DNA of 34,827 bases, from the NCBI GenBank assembly GCA_032718475.1, contig JAUCBJ010006754.1, positions 1 through 34,827 on the forward strand, in the 5' to 3' direction. Position numbers and translations under genes: made by a program. Below are positions 17,796 through 28,663 of the stretch, piece by piece. The number at the start of each line of letters is the position of its first letter. Within the stretch, counting starts at the first letter, position 1. The DNA is from Nemertoderma westbladi (Eukaryota; Xenacoelomorpha; Nemertodermatida; Nemertodermatidae). The notes beneath the pieces are model-generated. The model was given only the letters and a program-made list of their open reading frames with translations. It was not told the origin of the DNA and did no database searches.

Positions 17796-20668
17796 ATGAG
17801 AAATGAAACACCTAATTGTACAAGCGATTATCTTTGCTACTACACAAATGTCCAATCCCTCGGGAGTGTTGCTAAACAATCTGAGCTTGATGTTATGCTA
17901 TCTTCTTGTAAATACTCTGTCATTGGACTAACTGAAACTGATCTACACCCACCAACCCCAGACTCTGCTGTTCTAGGTGTCTATCAAGATGTCTACGAGA
18001 TATTCCGTTGCGATCGATCTGACCGTTCTATGGGTGGAGCAGCACTAATCTGCAAACGGTCTCTCCAACCCTTAGAGGTACAAATTCCTGAGAAGTTTAG
18101 CGAAGTCGAATGCGTCATTCTCGACAGCAACGCGGGTGATAAAGTGCGATTTGCCTGTATATACAGGCCACCTGATACGTGTTACAAGGATAGAACCTCG
18201 TTGTATAGATACAATAGTTTAACATGTAGTTTAATGGATTGGTTATGTGATGTTGCACACCCTACTATTATTGTAGGGGATTTTAATTATCCGGATTTTA
18301 ATTGGTCCGATCGCGGCAATAATGGAGGTGTTATTACTTCGGAATTTAGTGAAGTTTTGATACGTAATAATTTAACTCAATAAATTGATTTCCCTACAAG
18401 GGGAAACAATATTCTCGATCTCCTTCTCTGTTCAGATGAGGATCAAATTTTTAATGTAAATAGTGAACCGCATTTTGGAAGTAGTGATCACTCTGCCTTT
18501 TCTTTTAATTTAGCATGTGCGTCACTGATTGAAGAAAGTCAATCTGGCACACATTTTTGCTTTCGTAAAATGGACCTTCTAGGCATTAAGTCACACTTAG
18601 AAAGTATTGATTGGAATAACTTATTCAGTAATGGTAACTCTGCTCAATCATGTTGGGACGAGTTCCATGGTGAATTATTATCAGCTTTTGACCGTTTTGT
18701 ACCTAAGTTTACACCTAGTAGAAACCCCCGCAGGCACCCTCTGCACATCCGAAGACTGTTAGCTAGAAAGCGGCGCCTCTGGAGGAAAAGAACTTCAACT
18801 CCAAATGGCACCTCGATTTATCGCGAACATAGTCAACGTTGTTCAGCAGCTATGCGGGAATTTTCTTGTAAACAGGAAGTTAATGTGCTAAATTGTGGTG
18901 ACAGAAATGCATTCTATAAATATGTTAATAAGAGAAAACAGGGTTATAGTTCAGTATCGCCCCTTCTAAAGTCAGATGGTACCACTGCTCTATCAGATTC
19001 TGATAAGGCCGAATGCCTCAGTGAACAATACTCCTCGGTTGGTGTTGATGATAACAAGTCATGCCCCACTGTAAACGCAATTACTGACTCTGTTTTCTCA
19101 GAAATTAATTTCTCTCCAAGTAAGGTGTGTAAAGCCCTAAGTAAACTGCCAGCTAAATATAGTCACTGCCCTGATGGCATCCCTGCGGCAATTCTTAAAC
19201 TACTGAGATGTGAAATAGCATATCCACTAAGTTATCTTTTCCAAGTTTCACTAGATACTGGAGAAGTACCAGATATTTGGAAATGTGCGGATATAATTCC
19301 GAGTTTTAAAAAAGGTAAACGCAATATAGCTGGAAATTATCGCCCTATTTCACTGACCTCAGCAGTTTGCCGTTTATTTGAACGCATTTTGGTGCTAGAA
19401 ATGGTTGATTATCTTTTACAGAATAACCTTTTATCTGCTCAACAATTTGGATTTTTACGTAACCGTAGTACGATTTTGCAGTTAATTGATTGTACTTTTC
19501 ATTGGTCAAATAATTTAAATAACCAGCAATTTACTGATATTGTATATATAGACTATGCTAAGGCATTTGATTCTGTCGTCACTACCAAGTTATTAGAAAA
19601 AATGAATCGTTTGGTATTTCTGGTAAAGTGCTTAGCTGGTTTAAATGCTTTTTAACCGGTCGTATCCAAAGGGTCAAGGTTCGTAATAGTTACTCATCCT
19701 ACCGGAGAGTTATATCAGGGGTACCACAGGGGTCCTGTAGTGGGCCGCTGCTATTTCTTATGTTTGTCAATGATATGCCAGGTATATTTACAGAGGAGAC
19801 CAGTGCTAGACTGTTCGCTGATGACACAAAATTATTTGCATCATTTGGTTATAGTGACGATCGTAACTTATTACAATCGAACCTGGATACATTTTCGAAC
19901 TGGTCCAATACCTGGCAACTTAACGTTGCAGGTGACAAATGCAAGGTGCTTACTTTAGGTAACTGTAATTGTGGTGCTAACTATAATATAAACATGAAGG
20001 TGTTAGAAAATGTTCTATCCTATCGTGATCTAGGTGTTGAAGTAGATACGAAACTTTATTTTAAGGACCACATAGATAATATAGTAGCCAAATGCTATAA
20101 AACAATTAATCTAATATTTAGATGCTTTGTTACCAATGATATCAGTGCTCTTCTATTTGCCTACAAAGTTTATGCTAGACCACTCGTAGAGTATGCAAGT
20201 GCAGTGTGGAACCCATTTATATCTTGTAAGCCCTTTATTGGCTTATGTGACAAACTGGAATCGGTGCAGCGATACTTCACAATGCGTTTATTTAAGAGGT
20301 GCTCACTAGATGCAAGTATTCCATATCCAAACAGGTTAAACTTTCTAAAATTAGAAGCACTAGAACTGTGCCGTATCCACTTTGATGTGATCCTTGTGTA
20401 TAAAATATTTAATGGTCTAGTAAATATTAGTCCTACTGATATTTTTAAACCCATACCTGCATCACAATCAACACGCGGCCACACATGTAAATTACAACAA
20501 TTATCGTGCCGATCAGTAGCTGTACAAAATACTTTCTGTAATCGTGTTGTGAAGCCATGGAATTATATTCCCTTAGATACAATAACATCACCTACTTTAG
20601 AACAATTTAAGTCTGGTATATCTGCAATGAATTTTAATAGTTTTCTTAAATTTGATCGTTTTATGTAA
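17796..20668 (+). pseudogene. LINE ORF2: AP-type endonuclease and reverse transcriptase, broken
   Basis: ORF2 nicks target DNA and reverse-transcribes the element RNA. The EEP endonuclease (about 17820-18510) shows TNVQS, the catalytic TET, CIYRPP, GDFNYPDFNW and SSDH. The reverse transcriptase shows GFLRNRST, motif A YIDYAKAFDSV (about 19543), motif B GVPQGSCSGPL (about 19719) and the catalytic FADD (about 19816). The CR1-type tail YRDLGVEVD and a thumb follow. The total span of about 957 codons equals a complete CR1-type ORF2. Two lesions are present: an in-frame TAA at 18381-18383 inside the endonuclease, before SDH, and a frameshift close to 19605 between motifs A and B. All visible catalytic residues remain, so the damage is recent. 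Confidence 0.88.
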
Positions 20669-20959
20669 CTACACTTTTAAATGGTATTTTATGTTTAACT
20701 AAAGTTTTATTTAATTCTGCTCAAGATGCATTCAGATCTTATTTTATTCTGTTATTTTATGTACTAAATATTATTTACATACAGTACTTACTTACTTTAC
20801 TTTCGTGCCATAGCATAAGTCGCTCAGCTGTATTACTGTTTATTTTAATGTGTTACCTGTTTATGTTATATTTTAATGTGTACTTTCGCTGCTATGACCG
20901 TGATGTCTCCGGACTCCGAATAATATAATATAATTGATATTTGATTGATAATATTTGAT

Positions 20960-21300
20960 TTGTGGTATTTTGATTAGCGGTGAATATAATTAATACTACA
21001 GTATTTTGATAGAGGTGAACATTGAATAATACTACGGCATTTTGATTAAACAGAGGTGAATATGTTTAATACCACGGTATTTTGATTAGAGATGAATATA
21101 AGTAATACTACGGTATTTTGATTAGAGGTGAACACTGAAAAATACAACCTGACAACGGTATTTTTATTAGAGGTGAATAAACTAAGACTAGTAGGCCTAC
21201 AGATTAACACTACGGTATTTTGCTTAGAGGTGAACATGATTAATACAGTACTGTACTACAGTATATTGAATAGTGATCAATACTACGGCGATTAATACCA
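20960..21300. repeat. Minisatellite, right part (about 36-bp unit)
   Basis: About eight decayed copies of TATTTTGATTAGAGGTGAAT plus an AATACTAC-like linker are present, with several indels. Together with 16141-16233 this is one array split by the CR1-like element. Confidence 0.85.
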
Positions 21301-21589
21301 AATACCAGGATATTTCAACCTTACTGCCTTATGTTATTATTTCGTCCAATTAAAAAATTTGTATATTATGACTAGGGCTCAACAGAAGCTTCGGCTTCGG
21401 TTCGGTTCGGGCCGAAGTTTGGCAATTTCGGTTCGGTTCGGCTTCTGCAATTGATACTGCAGAAGCCCGGAGCAAACTTTGCTAAATATTCCAAGTATTA
21501 CATTGACTGATTGAGCTAAGACCAGAAGACAGTAAGACTAATCAATCTGTCCATCGTTGTACTAATTAATTTTGGAGTGTAAACTTTAA

Positions 21590-22043
21590 GCAGACTCTGG
21601 GGCAGAGCAGACAGTGGTGCAGACAATGGTGCAGACATTGATGCAGACAGTGGTGCAGACACCTGGTGCAGACAGTGGTGCACGCACTGGTGCAGAGAGT
21701 GGTGCAGATAGTGGTGCAGACATTGGTGCAGACAGTGGTACAGACAGTGGTGCAGACACTGGTGCAGACAGTGGTGCAGACAGTGGTGCAGACACTGGTG
21801 CAGACAGTGGTGCAGACAGTGGTGCAGACAGTGGTGCAGACAGTTGTGCAGACACTGGTGCATACACTTGTGCAGACAGTGGTGCAGACAGTGGTGCAGA
21901 CAGTGGTGCAGATACTGGTGCAGACACTGGTGCAGACAGTTAAGCAGACAGTGGTGCAGACACTGGTGCAGACACTGGTGCAGACATTGGTGCAGAGACA
22001 GTGATGCAGACAGTGGTGCAGGCAGACACTGGTGCAGACAGTA
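21590..22043. repeat. 12-bp minisatellite, left array of outer hAT-like copy
   Basis: About 37 units of AGTGGTGCAGAC with variants (ACTGGTGCAGAC, ATTGGTGCAGAC, AGTGGTACAGAC). Because the unit is a multiple of three, most frames stay open and give meaningless GADS, VQTV or CRQW repeat proteins; none is a gene. It is the reverse complement of the right-hand array. Confidence 0.95.
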
Positions 22044-22633
22044 AAGGGGCGAGCAGGTTAGTAAAGGAGCAGGTTTCAGAGGAGTATTGGGGGAACCAAA
22101 ACAATAAACGTTATATTGTTTTGCGGGCTAAGAATACCCAAGGGCTAAGAATACTCGCGCGCTAAGAATTCCTGAGACCTTACTGTAGTTAGTGAATGTA
22201 TATCCCCAGCATGAGACAATAACTTAATGGGCTCGTTTTATTATACAGTAATAAGCAGTGGCTCCAGTAAAGGTAAACAAATTAAACATACTCTGTATAA
22301 AGTAGGTCATGCAAAAACAATCAAACACTGTCGCTTAAACCTAATCCCCTTTGAGACATTGCTGCTTACAATTTATAGACATTATTGTTAATATGAAAAC
22401 GGGAATACCGATTAATTACTTTCGTACACACCTCTTATAATTATTTGTAACCAGGGCACATTCACCCGCACGCACCCCGACTTGTACTACATACGTCCTC
22501 CATACTTCATGTAGAACCTTTCAGTAGTTACTCGCATATTTTGTAGATAATGAAGTCTATGATAAAATATAATATAATTATGCCTGGTGGTATTGTGTTT
22601 CGTGGTACTCTGGTATTTCAGTATTTTCACTCA

Positions 22634-22729
22634 GGTGTCTGCACCACTGTCTGCACCAGTGTCTGCACCACTGTCTGCACCTCTGTCTGCACCACTGTCC
22701 GCATCAGGTGTCTGCACCACTGTCTGCAC
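22634..22729. repeat. 12-bp minisatellite, right array of outer copy, first part
   Basis: Units of GTCTGCACCACT, the complement of the left array. The array is cut here by insertion of the inner element and resumes at 24776. The last eight bases, GTCTGCAC, are the apparent target duplication of the inner copy. Confidence 0.93.
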
Positions 22730-22946
22730 TAGGGCTCAACAGAAGCTTCGGCTTCGGTTCGGTTCGGGCCGAAGTTTGGCAATTTCGGTTCGGTTCGGCT
22801 TCTGCAATTGATACTGCAGAAGCCCGGAGCAAACTTTGCTAAATATTCCAAGTATTACATTTACTGATTGAGCTAAGACCAGAAGACAGTAAGACTAATC
22901 AATCTGTCCATCATTGTACTAATTAATTTTGGGATGTAAACGTTAA

Positions 22947-23320
22947 GCAGACACTGGTGCAGAGCAGACAGTGGTGCAGACAGTGGTGTAGACAGTGATG
23001 CAGACAGTGGTACAGATACTGGTGCAGACAATGGTGCAGACAGTGGTGCAGACATTGGTGCAGACACTGGTGCAGACAGTGGTGCAGACAGTGGTTCAGA
23101 CACCTGGTGCAGATAGTGGTGAAGGCAGTGGTGCAGACATTGGTGCAGACAGTGGTACAGACAGTGGTGCAGACATTGGTGCAGACATTGGTGCAGACAG
23201 TGGTACAGACAGTGGTACAGACACTGGTGCAGACATTGGTGCAGACAGTGGTGCAGACACTGGTGCAGACAGTGGTGCAGACAGTGGTGCAGACAGTGGT
23301 GCATACACTGGTGCAGACAA
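22947..23320. repeat. 12-bp minisatellite, left array of inner hAT-like copy
   Basis: About 30 AGTGGTGCAGAC-type units, the same family as in the outer copy but with a different variant order and count, so arrays change length between copies. Confidence 0.94.
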
Positions 23321-23875
23321 TAAAGGGGCGAGCAGTTTAGTAAAGGAGTAGGTTTCAGAGGAGTATTGGGGGAACCAAAACAATAAACGTTATTGTTTTG
23401 CGGGCTAAGAATTCCTGAGACCTTACTGTAGTTAGTGAATGTATATCCCCAGCATGAGACAATAACTTAATTAGCTCGTTTTATTATACATTAATAAGCA
23501 GTGGCTCCAGTAAAGGTAAACAAATTAAACACACTCTGGATAAAGTAGGTTATGTATAAACAATCAAACACTGTCGCTTAAACCTCATTCCTTGGAGACA
23601 TTGCTGCTTACAATTTATAGACATTATTGTTTATATGAAAACGGGAATACCGATTAATTACTTTCGTACACACCATTTATAATTAATTGTAATCAGGTCC
23701 CATTCACCCCCACGCACTCCGACTTGTACTACATATACTTCCTCCCTACTTCATGTAGAACCTTTCAGTAGTTACTCACATATTTGTAGATAATAAAGTC
23801 TATGATAAAATATAATATAATAGTGCCTGGTGGTATTGTGTTTTGTGGTACTCTGGTATTTCAGTATTTTCACCA

Positions 23876-24038
23876 GGTGTCTGCACCAGTGTTTGCACCA
23901 CTGTCTGCACCAGTGTCTGCACCAGTATCTGCACCAGTGTCTGCACCAGTGTCTGCACCACTGTCTGCACGCTGCACCACTGTCTGCACGAGTGTCTGCA
24001 CCACTGTCCGCACCAGGTGTCTGCACCACTGTCTGCTT
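23876..24038. repeat. 12-bp minisatellite, right array of inner hAT-like copy
   Basis: About 13 GTCTGCACCACT-type units with a short out-of-phase junction (CTGCACGCTGCACC) near 23970. They are inverted relative to the left array, so a transcript through the element would fold into a long duplex. Confidence 0.94.
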
Positions 24039-24465
24039 AACGTTTACACCCTTAATTGTGGACTGAACTTCCATTTAAAAAATGGATTATTTTTTTAATT
24101 GTTTCCAGTTTACTTTGGCTGTTTGGGTAGTTTCAAAATCAGCTTAATTATACAGTACCGGGTAGTTTAGGTTAGGCTAAATATTGCCATTTTACTTTGT
24201 AGTACCTATTTTTTAATTAATCATCATAACTTTGATACATAATACCAAATATACCTACTACCTCATATAAATAGTATTACAAAGACTACCTGTACTTTTA
24301 GTGAGGTTTTCTAAATTTGATGTCACTACTGACTACTGTACGGCTTACTACGGGTGAAAATGTGGTGCATCGAGTAAGTGCATGCATACAGTAAGTATAC
24401 AGTAGTTTAGGTTAGTAATGTACAGTTACAGTAATGTAAATATCTGAATATTGCCATTTTATTTT

Positions 24466-24570
24466 GTAGTACTTATTTTTTTATGATTTTCTATGATTAA
24501 TTAAAAAAAATAAGTACTACTTGTCCGAGTTCGCTCGACCTAGTAGTAGTACTTATTTTTTTAATTAATC
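24466..24570. repeat. Hairpin sequence specific to inner hAT-like copy
   Basis: GTAGTACTTATTTTTTT occurs at 24466, inverted around 24503-24520, and again direct near 24546. A 26/27-bp inverted repeat (about 24495-24521 and 24545-24570) encloses a 23-nt loop. The outer copy lacks it at the same place (about 25376-25405), so it was gained in the inner copy or lost in the outer one. Confidence 0.7.
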
Positions 24571-24775
24571 ATAGCTTTCTCGCTAAGTCCGCAGACCAAA
24601 TAGGTACCAGTCTGCCACTGCCAGTCAGCCAGTATAGTGACGTAAACACGAATTTATGACCATAACTTGCTAACTTTCTGAACTTCGGTTCGGATTCGGT
24701 TCGGTTCGGCCCGAAGTTGGCCCTGCTTCGGTTCGGTTCGGTTCGGCCCCATAAAGTGCCTTCTGTTGAACCCTA

Positions 24776-24982
24776 GTCTGCACCACTGTCTGCACCTCTG
24801 TCTGCACCACTGTCCGCATCAGGTGTCTGCACCACTGTCTGCACCAGTGTCTGCACCACTGTCTGCACCACTGTCTGCACGCTGCTCCACTGTCTGCACC
24901 ACTGTCTGCACCAATGTCTGCACCACTGTCTGCACCACTGGCCGCACCAGGTGGCTGCACCACTGTCTGCACCACTGTCTGC
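24776..24982. repeat. 12-bp minisatellite, right array of outer copy, second part
   Basis: This continues the GTCTGCACCACT array after the inner insertion. It includes the same out-of-phase GCACGCTGCTCC junction seen in the inner copy, showing that both right arrays descend from one array. Confidence 0.93.
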
Positions 24983-25789
24983 TTAACGTTTACACCCTTA
25001 ATTTTGAACTGAACTTCCATTTAAATGGCATTATTTTTTTAATTGTTTCCAGTTTACTTGGGTAGTTTCAAAATTAGCTTAATTACATATACAGTAGTTT
25101 AGGTTAGGCTAAATATTGCCATTTTACTTTGTAGTACCCTATTTTTTAATTAATCATAACTTTGATACATAATACCAAATATACCTACTACCTCATATAA
25201 ATAGTATTACAAAGACTACCTGTACTTTTAGTGAGGTTTTCTAAATTTGACGTCACTACTGTATGGCTTACTACGGGTGAAAATGTGGTGCATACAGTAA
25301 GTGCATGCATACAGTAAGTATACAGTAGTTTAGGTTAGTAATGTACAGTAATGTAAGTATTGCCATTTTATTTTGTAATATTTATTTTTCTAATTAATCA
25401 TTAGCTTTCTCGCTAAGTCCGCAGACCAAATAGGTACCAGTCTGCCACTGCCAGTCAGCCAGTATAGTGACGTAAATACGAATTTATGACCATAACTTGC
25501 TAACTTTCTGAACTTCGGTTCGGATTCGGTTCGGTTCGGCCCGAAGTTGGCCCTGCTTCGGTTCGGTTCGGTTCGGCCCCATAAAGTGCCTTCTGTTGAA
25601 CCCTAATTATGACACTGCCAGACTGCATGCAGTTTGCAGTTATCCCCGTCAGACTGTCAGAACATTTTATTAGATAATCTTTAGCAGATACGAGATACTT
25701 TACCAGATAACGTACACAATTTTGAAGTACTTGTCTACTACTGTACATCAATTTTATATGATCAGTTCAGTACTGAACAGTAATACCTA

Positions 25790-26295
25790 CAGTCGGGGAG
25801 AAGTTCAAATTTCAACTGAGTTGAAATTTAAAACTTTTTTTTTAAAATTCAACTTTTAAGTTGTAAATTCAACTCTAAAATGGCAGGAGGCGCAGAAGGG
25901 CCCCAAGACGTCACAGAAGGGGTGTTTTTATTGTTTTTATGGATGTAACTCGAAAAATTAACCCTCATTACCGATGGAATAAAAACTTTCACCGTCGGGA
26001 ATACTTTTTTTAAAAACATTTTAAGTGATTACATTTGCAAATTAGCTGAAATACTACGGGAATTTATTAGATGCATGAAATGACCGCTGTTTGTCATAAT
26101 TATTATACAATGGAATACCTGTAATGGATTCCAATTCCTTATTTCAGTACCTCCAAAGCTACTCCAAAAGTTGAATTTTAAAAGAAAGTTGAATTTTAAA
26201 CTCTACTCCAAAAGTTGAATTTTAATAAAAAGTTGAATTTTAAAAAATAAAGTTTAAATTTCAACTCAGTTGAAAATAGAACTTCTCCCCGACTG
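25790..26295. mobile_element. 506-bp TIR element with 5-bp duplication
   Basis: The ends CAGTCGGGGAGAAGTTC and GAACTTCTCCCCGACTG are a perfect 17-bp inverted repeat. They are flanked by ACCTA on both sides (25785-25789 and 26296-26300). The inverted symmetry continues inward with TTTCAACT-GAGTTGAAA words. GTTGAATTTTAA-type repeats fill much of the right half. It is non-coding. Superfamily is undecided; a 5-bp duplication fits several cut-and-paste groups. Confidence 0.85.
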
Positions 26296-26406
26296 ACCTA
26301 CGTATGCCTACTTTTTGACATTAATTTTATACGGTAAAAGTGTATGTACAGCACTTAGGTATTTGGTACCATAGGTCTAATATTTTTATTTCTGTATATG
26401 TGTATC

Positions 26407-26457
26407 TGTGTATTCCATGCGATTTGTATATGTATTTATGTGTATTCCATGCGATTT
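26407..26457. repeat. Short duplication, 32-bp period
   Basis: TGTGTATTCCATGCGATTT occurs at 26407-26425 and 26439-26457, followed by ACAATAAATAACTTC. This may be the AT-rich tail of an old retroelement, but I cannot show it. Confidence 0.7.
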
Positions 26458-26849
26458 TCTGTCTCTGACAATAAATAACTTCAACTTCAGTTCCAGTACC
26501 GTACTGCCGTAGTTCAGTAGTTTATCGCATCGCACCACGCATTCGGTTTTACAGTCAGACAGTACGGTCAGACGGTAGGCCTAACTTGTAACTGTGCAGG
26601 TACCGGTAACTAAAAACCAGCCAAAGCCAACTACTGAACTACAGAAACAGAACTACTGCAGTTCTGAACTATTATTATTTGGCAGTTTGGCGTGGGCGTT
26701 TAAACTAAAGAACTAACTTCAGACAGTCAGAACTTACAACGAACCGATAAACTACACTGCGTGACTGCGACTGCACAATGTCTGACTGTCTGCCTATACT
26801 TATTCAGTAGGCTACTTCAGTTCAGTACCCAGGTCTGCAGACTGCTAGG

Positions 26850-27519
26850 CCAGGCTGCAAACCACCACTAAACCGCGCACAACGCCTGCGCACAATTTTT
26901 CAGCCGCGCAATATCTGACAATATACCGATCATGGACTGAAAAAACGCGCATACCAAGCAGCCAAGCTGAAAAACAATTCAATTCACACAAACTGCAAAC
27001 ATACGAATAAATAAAGTAGGGCCTATTATTTATTAACGTACTGACGTAGGCCTAAAGAAATAAAAAAATAAATTGAAGCAATGCAAAATGAAAAAAAAAA
27101 CATGCCTACATGAGCGAAATTTTTCATTTTAACAATGCCAGAATGCTGCAATGTAAAATGAAAACTAAACCCGAGCGAAGCGTGTGAAATTTTAAACTTT
27201 TATATGTAGCATGTCTGCATGTAGGTCTAAAATGAAAAAAAACGCGAGCGAAGCGAGCGAAATTTTTTTATTTTAACAATGCAAAATGGAACAGAAACGC
27301 GAGCGAAATTTTTTATGGCTAGTTATTTTTCTCATTAAATTGCAGTTTTGCACACATTTATAACTTTTTTACACCTTATCCGCACACTTTGACATTTAAT
27401 ATTTTGCACAGATTACCGCGCACTTTTGGTGTTTTTCACACAATTCCGCGCACTTTTATTTCAATTCCGCGCACAACGCGTTGCGATTTTTGCACTCCAT
27501 TTGCCAGTTTGCAGCCTGG
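26850..27519. mobile_element. 670-bp hAT-like non-autonomous element
   Basis: The ends CCAGGCTGCAAAC and GTTTGCAGCCTGG are perfect 13-bp inverted repeats flanked by the 8-bp duplication CTGCTAGG (26842-26849 and 27520-27527). Subterminal CCGCGCAC words occur at both ends. The centre is AT-rich with GCGAGCGAAGCGAGCG-like palindromic words and poly-A/poly-T runs, and has no coding frame. The 8-bp duplication points to hAT, although the terminal CCAGG is not a perfect hAT consensus. Confidence 0.85.
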
Positions 27520-27527
27520 CTGCTAGG

Positions 27528-28663
27528 TAGACCTACCTGCTGACTCCAGACTCACCAGCTCACTGACAACTGCTGATCTGGCTGTACTTTATACTCAGAT
27601 ACTACAGTACTATACAGCAGTACAGGCAACAGCACCCTGAACAGGTATTATACCGTATGGTATAAGAAAACTAGGCCTACAGCAGTACAGTACTGCAGTA
27701 CATACTGAATACTGACATAATGCATAAGTAGGTACTGCTGTACTGAAGTAAAAATACAGTCTGACAGTAATTCAGTACAGCAGTAATAGAACCCGTCACG
27801 GCGTGATTGCTGACTTCATTCTGAGCTACCGCTACCGGTATGTCAAATGAAAGTAAACAAACAATAATATGAAATAAATATCCGGTTTGACTAAAGTCCG
27901 CATTCATACACTGTAGGCCTACAGTATGTATCGTAATCGTATTTGCTTATCGTATTTGGTCACTCATATTAGAGTCAATCGTACAGTATACACTGTGTTT
28001 TCACTAGCTTAGCTGCTTAACACGTTTTTTAACTTGATTATGATTGGTTCATTTATCCTAGCCGTTTAACCTTAATAGTTAAAATCATCGCAATTGCGAT
28101 TAATCATTGAAAGCGTCGCATGTTTCACTAAACTTCACTGGACCGTTCTCAATGACATTACTATGTATTATGTTTATTCTGTGTTCAGCGGAAGTGGCCA
28201 TCGGACCGAGTAAATTTTCTTTATTCCAAAATTGTAACATCAAAATCTTGTTATTTAGCACTTTACAACTTTAGAGGACATTACAGTATTGTATTGGCCT
28301 GTACATTTAGTATTGTATTTGTGTTGTGTGATGTCCCTTGTTTAAGTGGTGTGACGGCGAGCTGTAAAGTTACGGCGCCATTGCGGTTGCCACGTAAACA
28401 ATAGGTGGTATTTAATATTAACTGTCTGATAGCAAGATAGGCCTACTTCATTACCCACCGGTAGCTATAAACTATTAACATGGCTCCAAACGCCACCATA
28501 AATATAAGCTAACTTTCTAATAAAATAATTTAGGTCATTTGTACATTTATTTTATGCAGCAACCAATTTAATTTGCGCAGTTTCTATCACTTATAATATA
28601 CAGTATATACAATCATTTCATAATGTTACAATTATGGAATAAAACTACATACATACTTGTTGC
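27528..28663. other. Gene-free stretch
   Basis: No coding region or RNA gene is recognised. It is rich in CAGTACTGTA-type and TAGGCCTA words. A patch of higher GC (about 28350-28400, GTGACGGCGAGC...) could be regulatory, but nothing specific supports this. The minus-strand frame at 27677-27907 resembles no family. Confidence 0.5.

Larger units (their letters stand above)
16234..20959 (+). mobile_element. CR1-like non-LTR retrotransposon, nearly full length
   Basis: The element carries a PHD-finger/RRM-like ORF1, an endonuclease-reverse transcriptase ORF2 and a short AT-rich 3' tail ending in TTGATATTTGATTGATAATA-like sequence. It lies inside a minisatellite. The word ATAATATTTGAT occurs at both edges (16222-16233 and 20948-20959) and could be a 12-bp target duplication, but the region is low-complexity. 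The PHD-type ORF1, EEP endonuclease and tail suit the CR1/L2 group. ORF2 is broken by one stop codon and one frameshift, so this copy is inactive but young. Confidence 0.82.
22730..24775. mobile_element. hAT-like non-autonomous element, inner nested copy
   Basis: It has the same TAGGGCTCAACAGAAG and CTTCTGTTGAACCCTA ends, TTCGG-rich subterminal regions and opposed 12-bp arrays as the outer copy, over 2046 bp. It is flanked by GTCTGCAC on both sides (22722-22729 and 24776-24783). That could be a real 8-bp target duplication or just neighbouring satellite units. The unique cores of the two copies are near-identical with a few indels, so transposition was fairly recent. There is no coding capacity; a transposase would have to come from elsewhere. 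Confidence 0.9.
21373..25605. mobile_element. hAT-like non-autonomous element, outer copy (interrupted)
   Basis: The ends are TAGGGCTCAACAGAAG and CTTCTGTTGAACCCTA (15 of 16 inverted-repeat positions match). They are flanked by the perfect 8-bp duplication ATTATGAC (21365-21372 and 25606-25613). An 8-bp duplication and a Y-A-R-N-G terminus (TAGGG) are hAT hallmarks. Both subterminal regions are dense in TTCGG pentamers. The interior has two opposed arrays of a 12-bp minisatellite around a unique core, and no transposase. A second copy of the same element is inserted in the right-hand array. Without that insert this copy is about 2.18 kb. Confidence 0.9.

Noticed and set aside
21590-22043. CRISPR-like regular repeats
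   Set aside because: There are no spacers; the units are contiguous 12-mers inside a transposon in an animal genome.
21590-24982. Open frames over the 12-bp arrays, apparently encoding GADS, VQTV, CRQW or CLHH repeat proteins
   Set aside because: The 12-bp unit is a multiple of three and free of stops in many frames on both strands; the composition is a by-product of the satellite.
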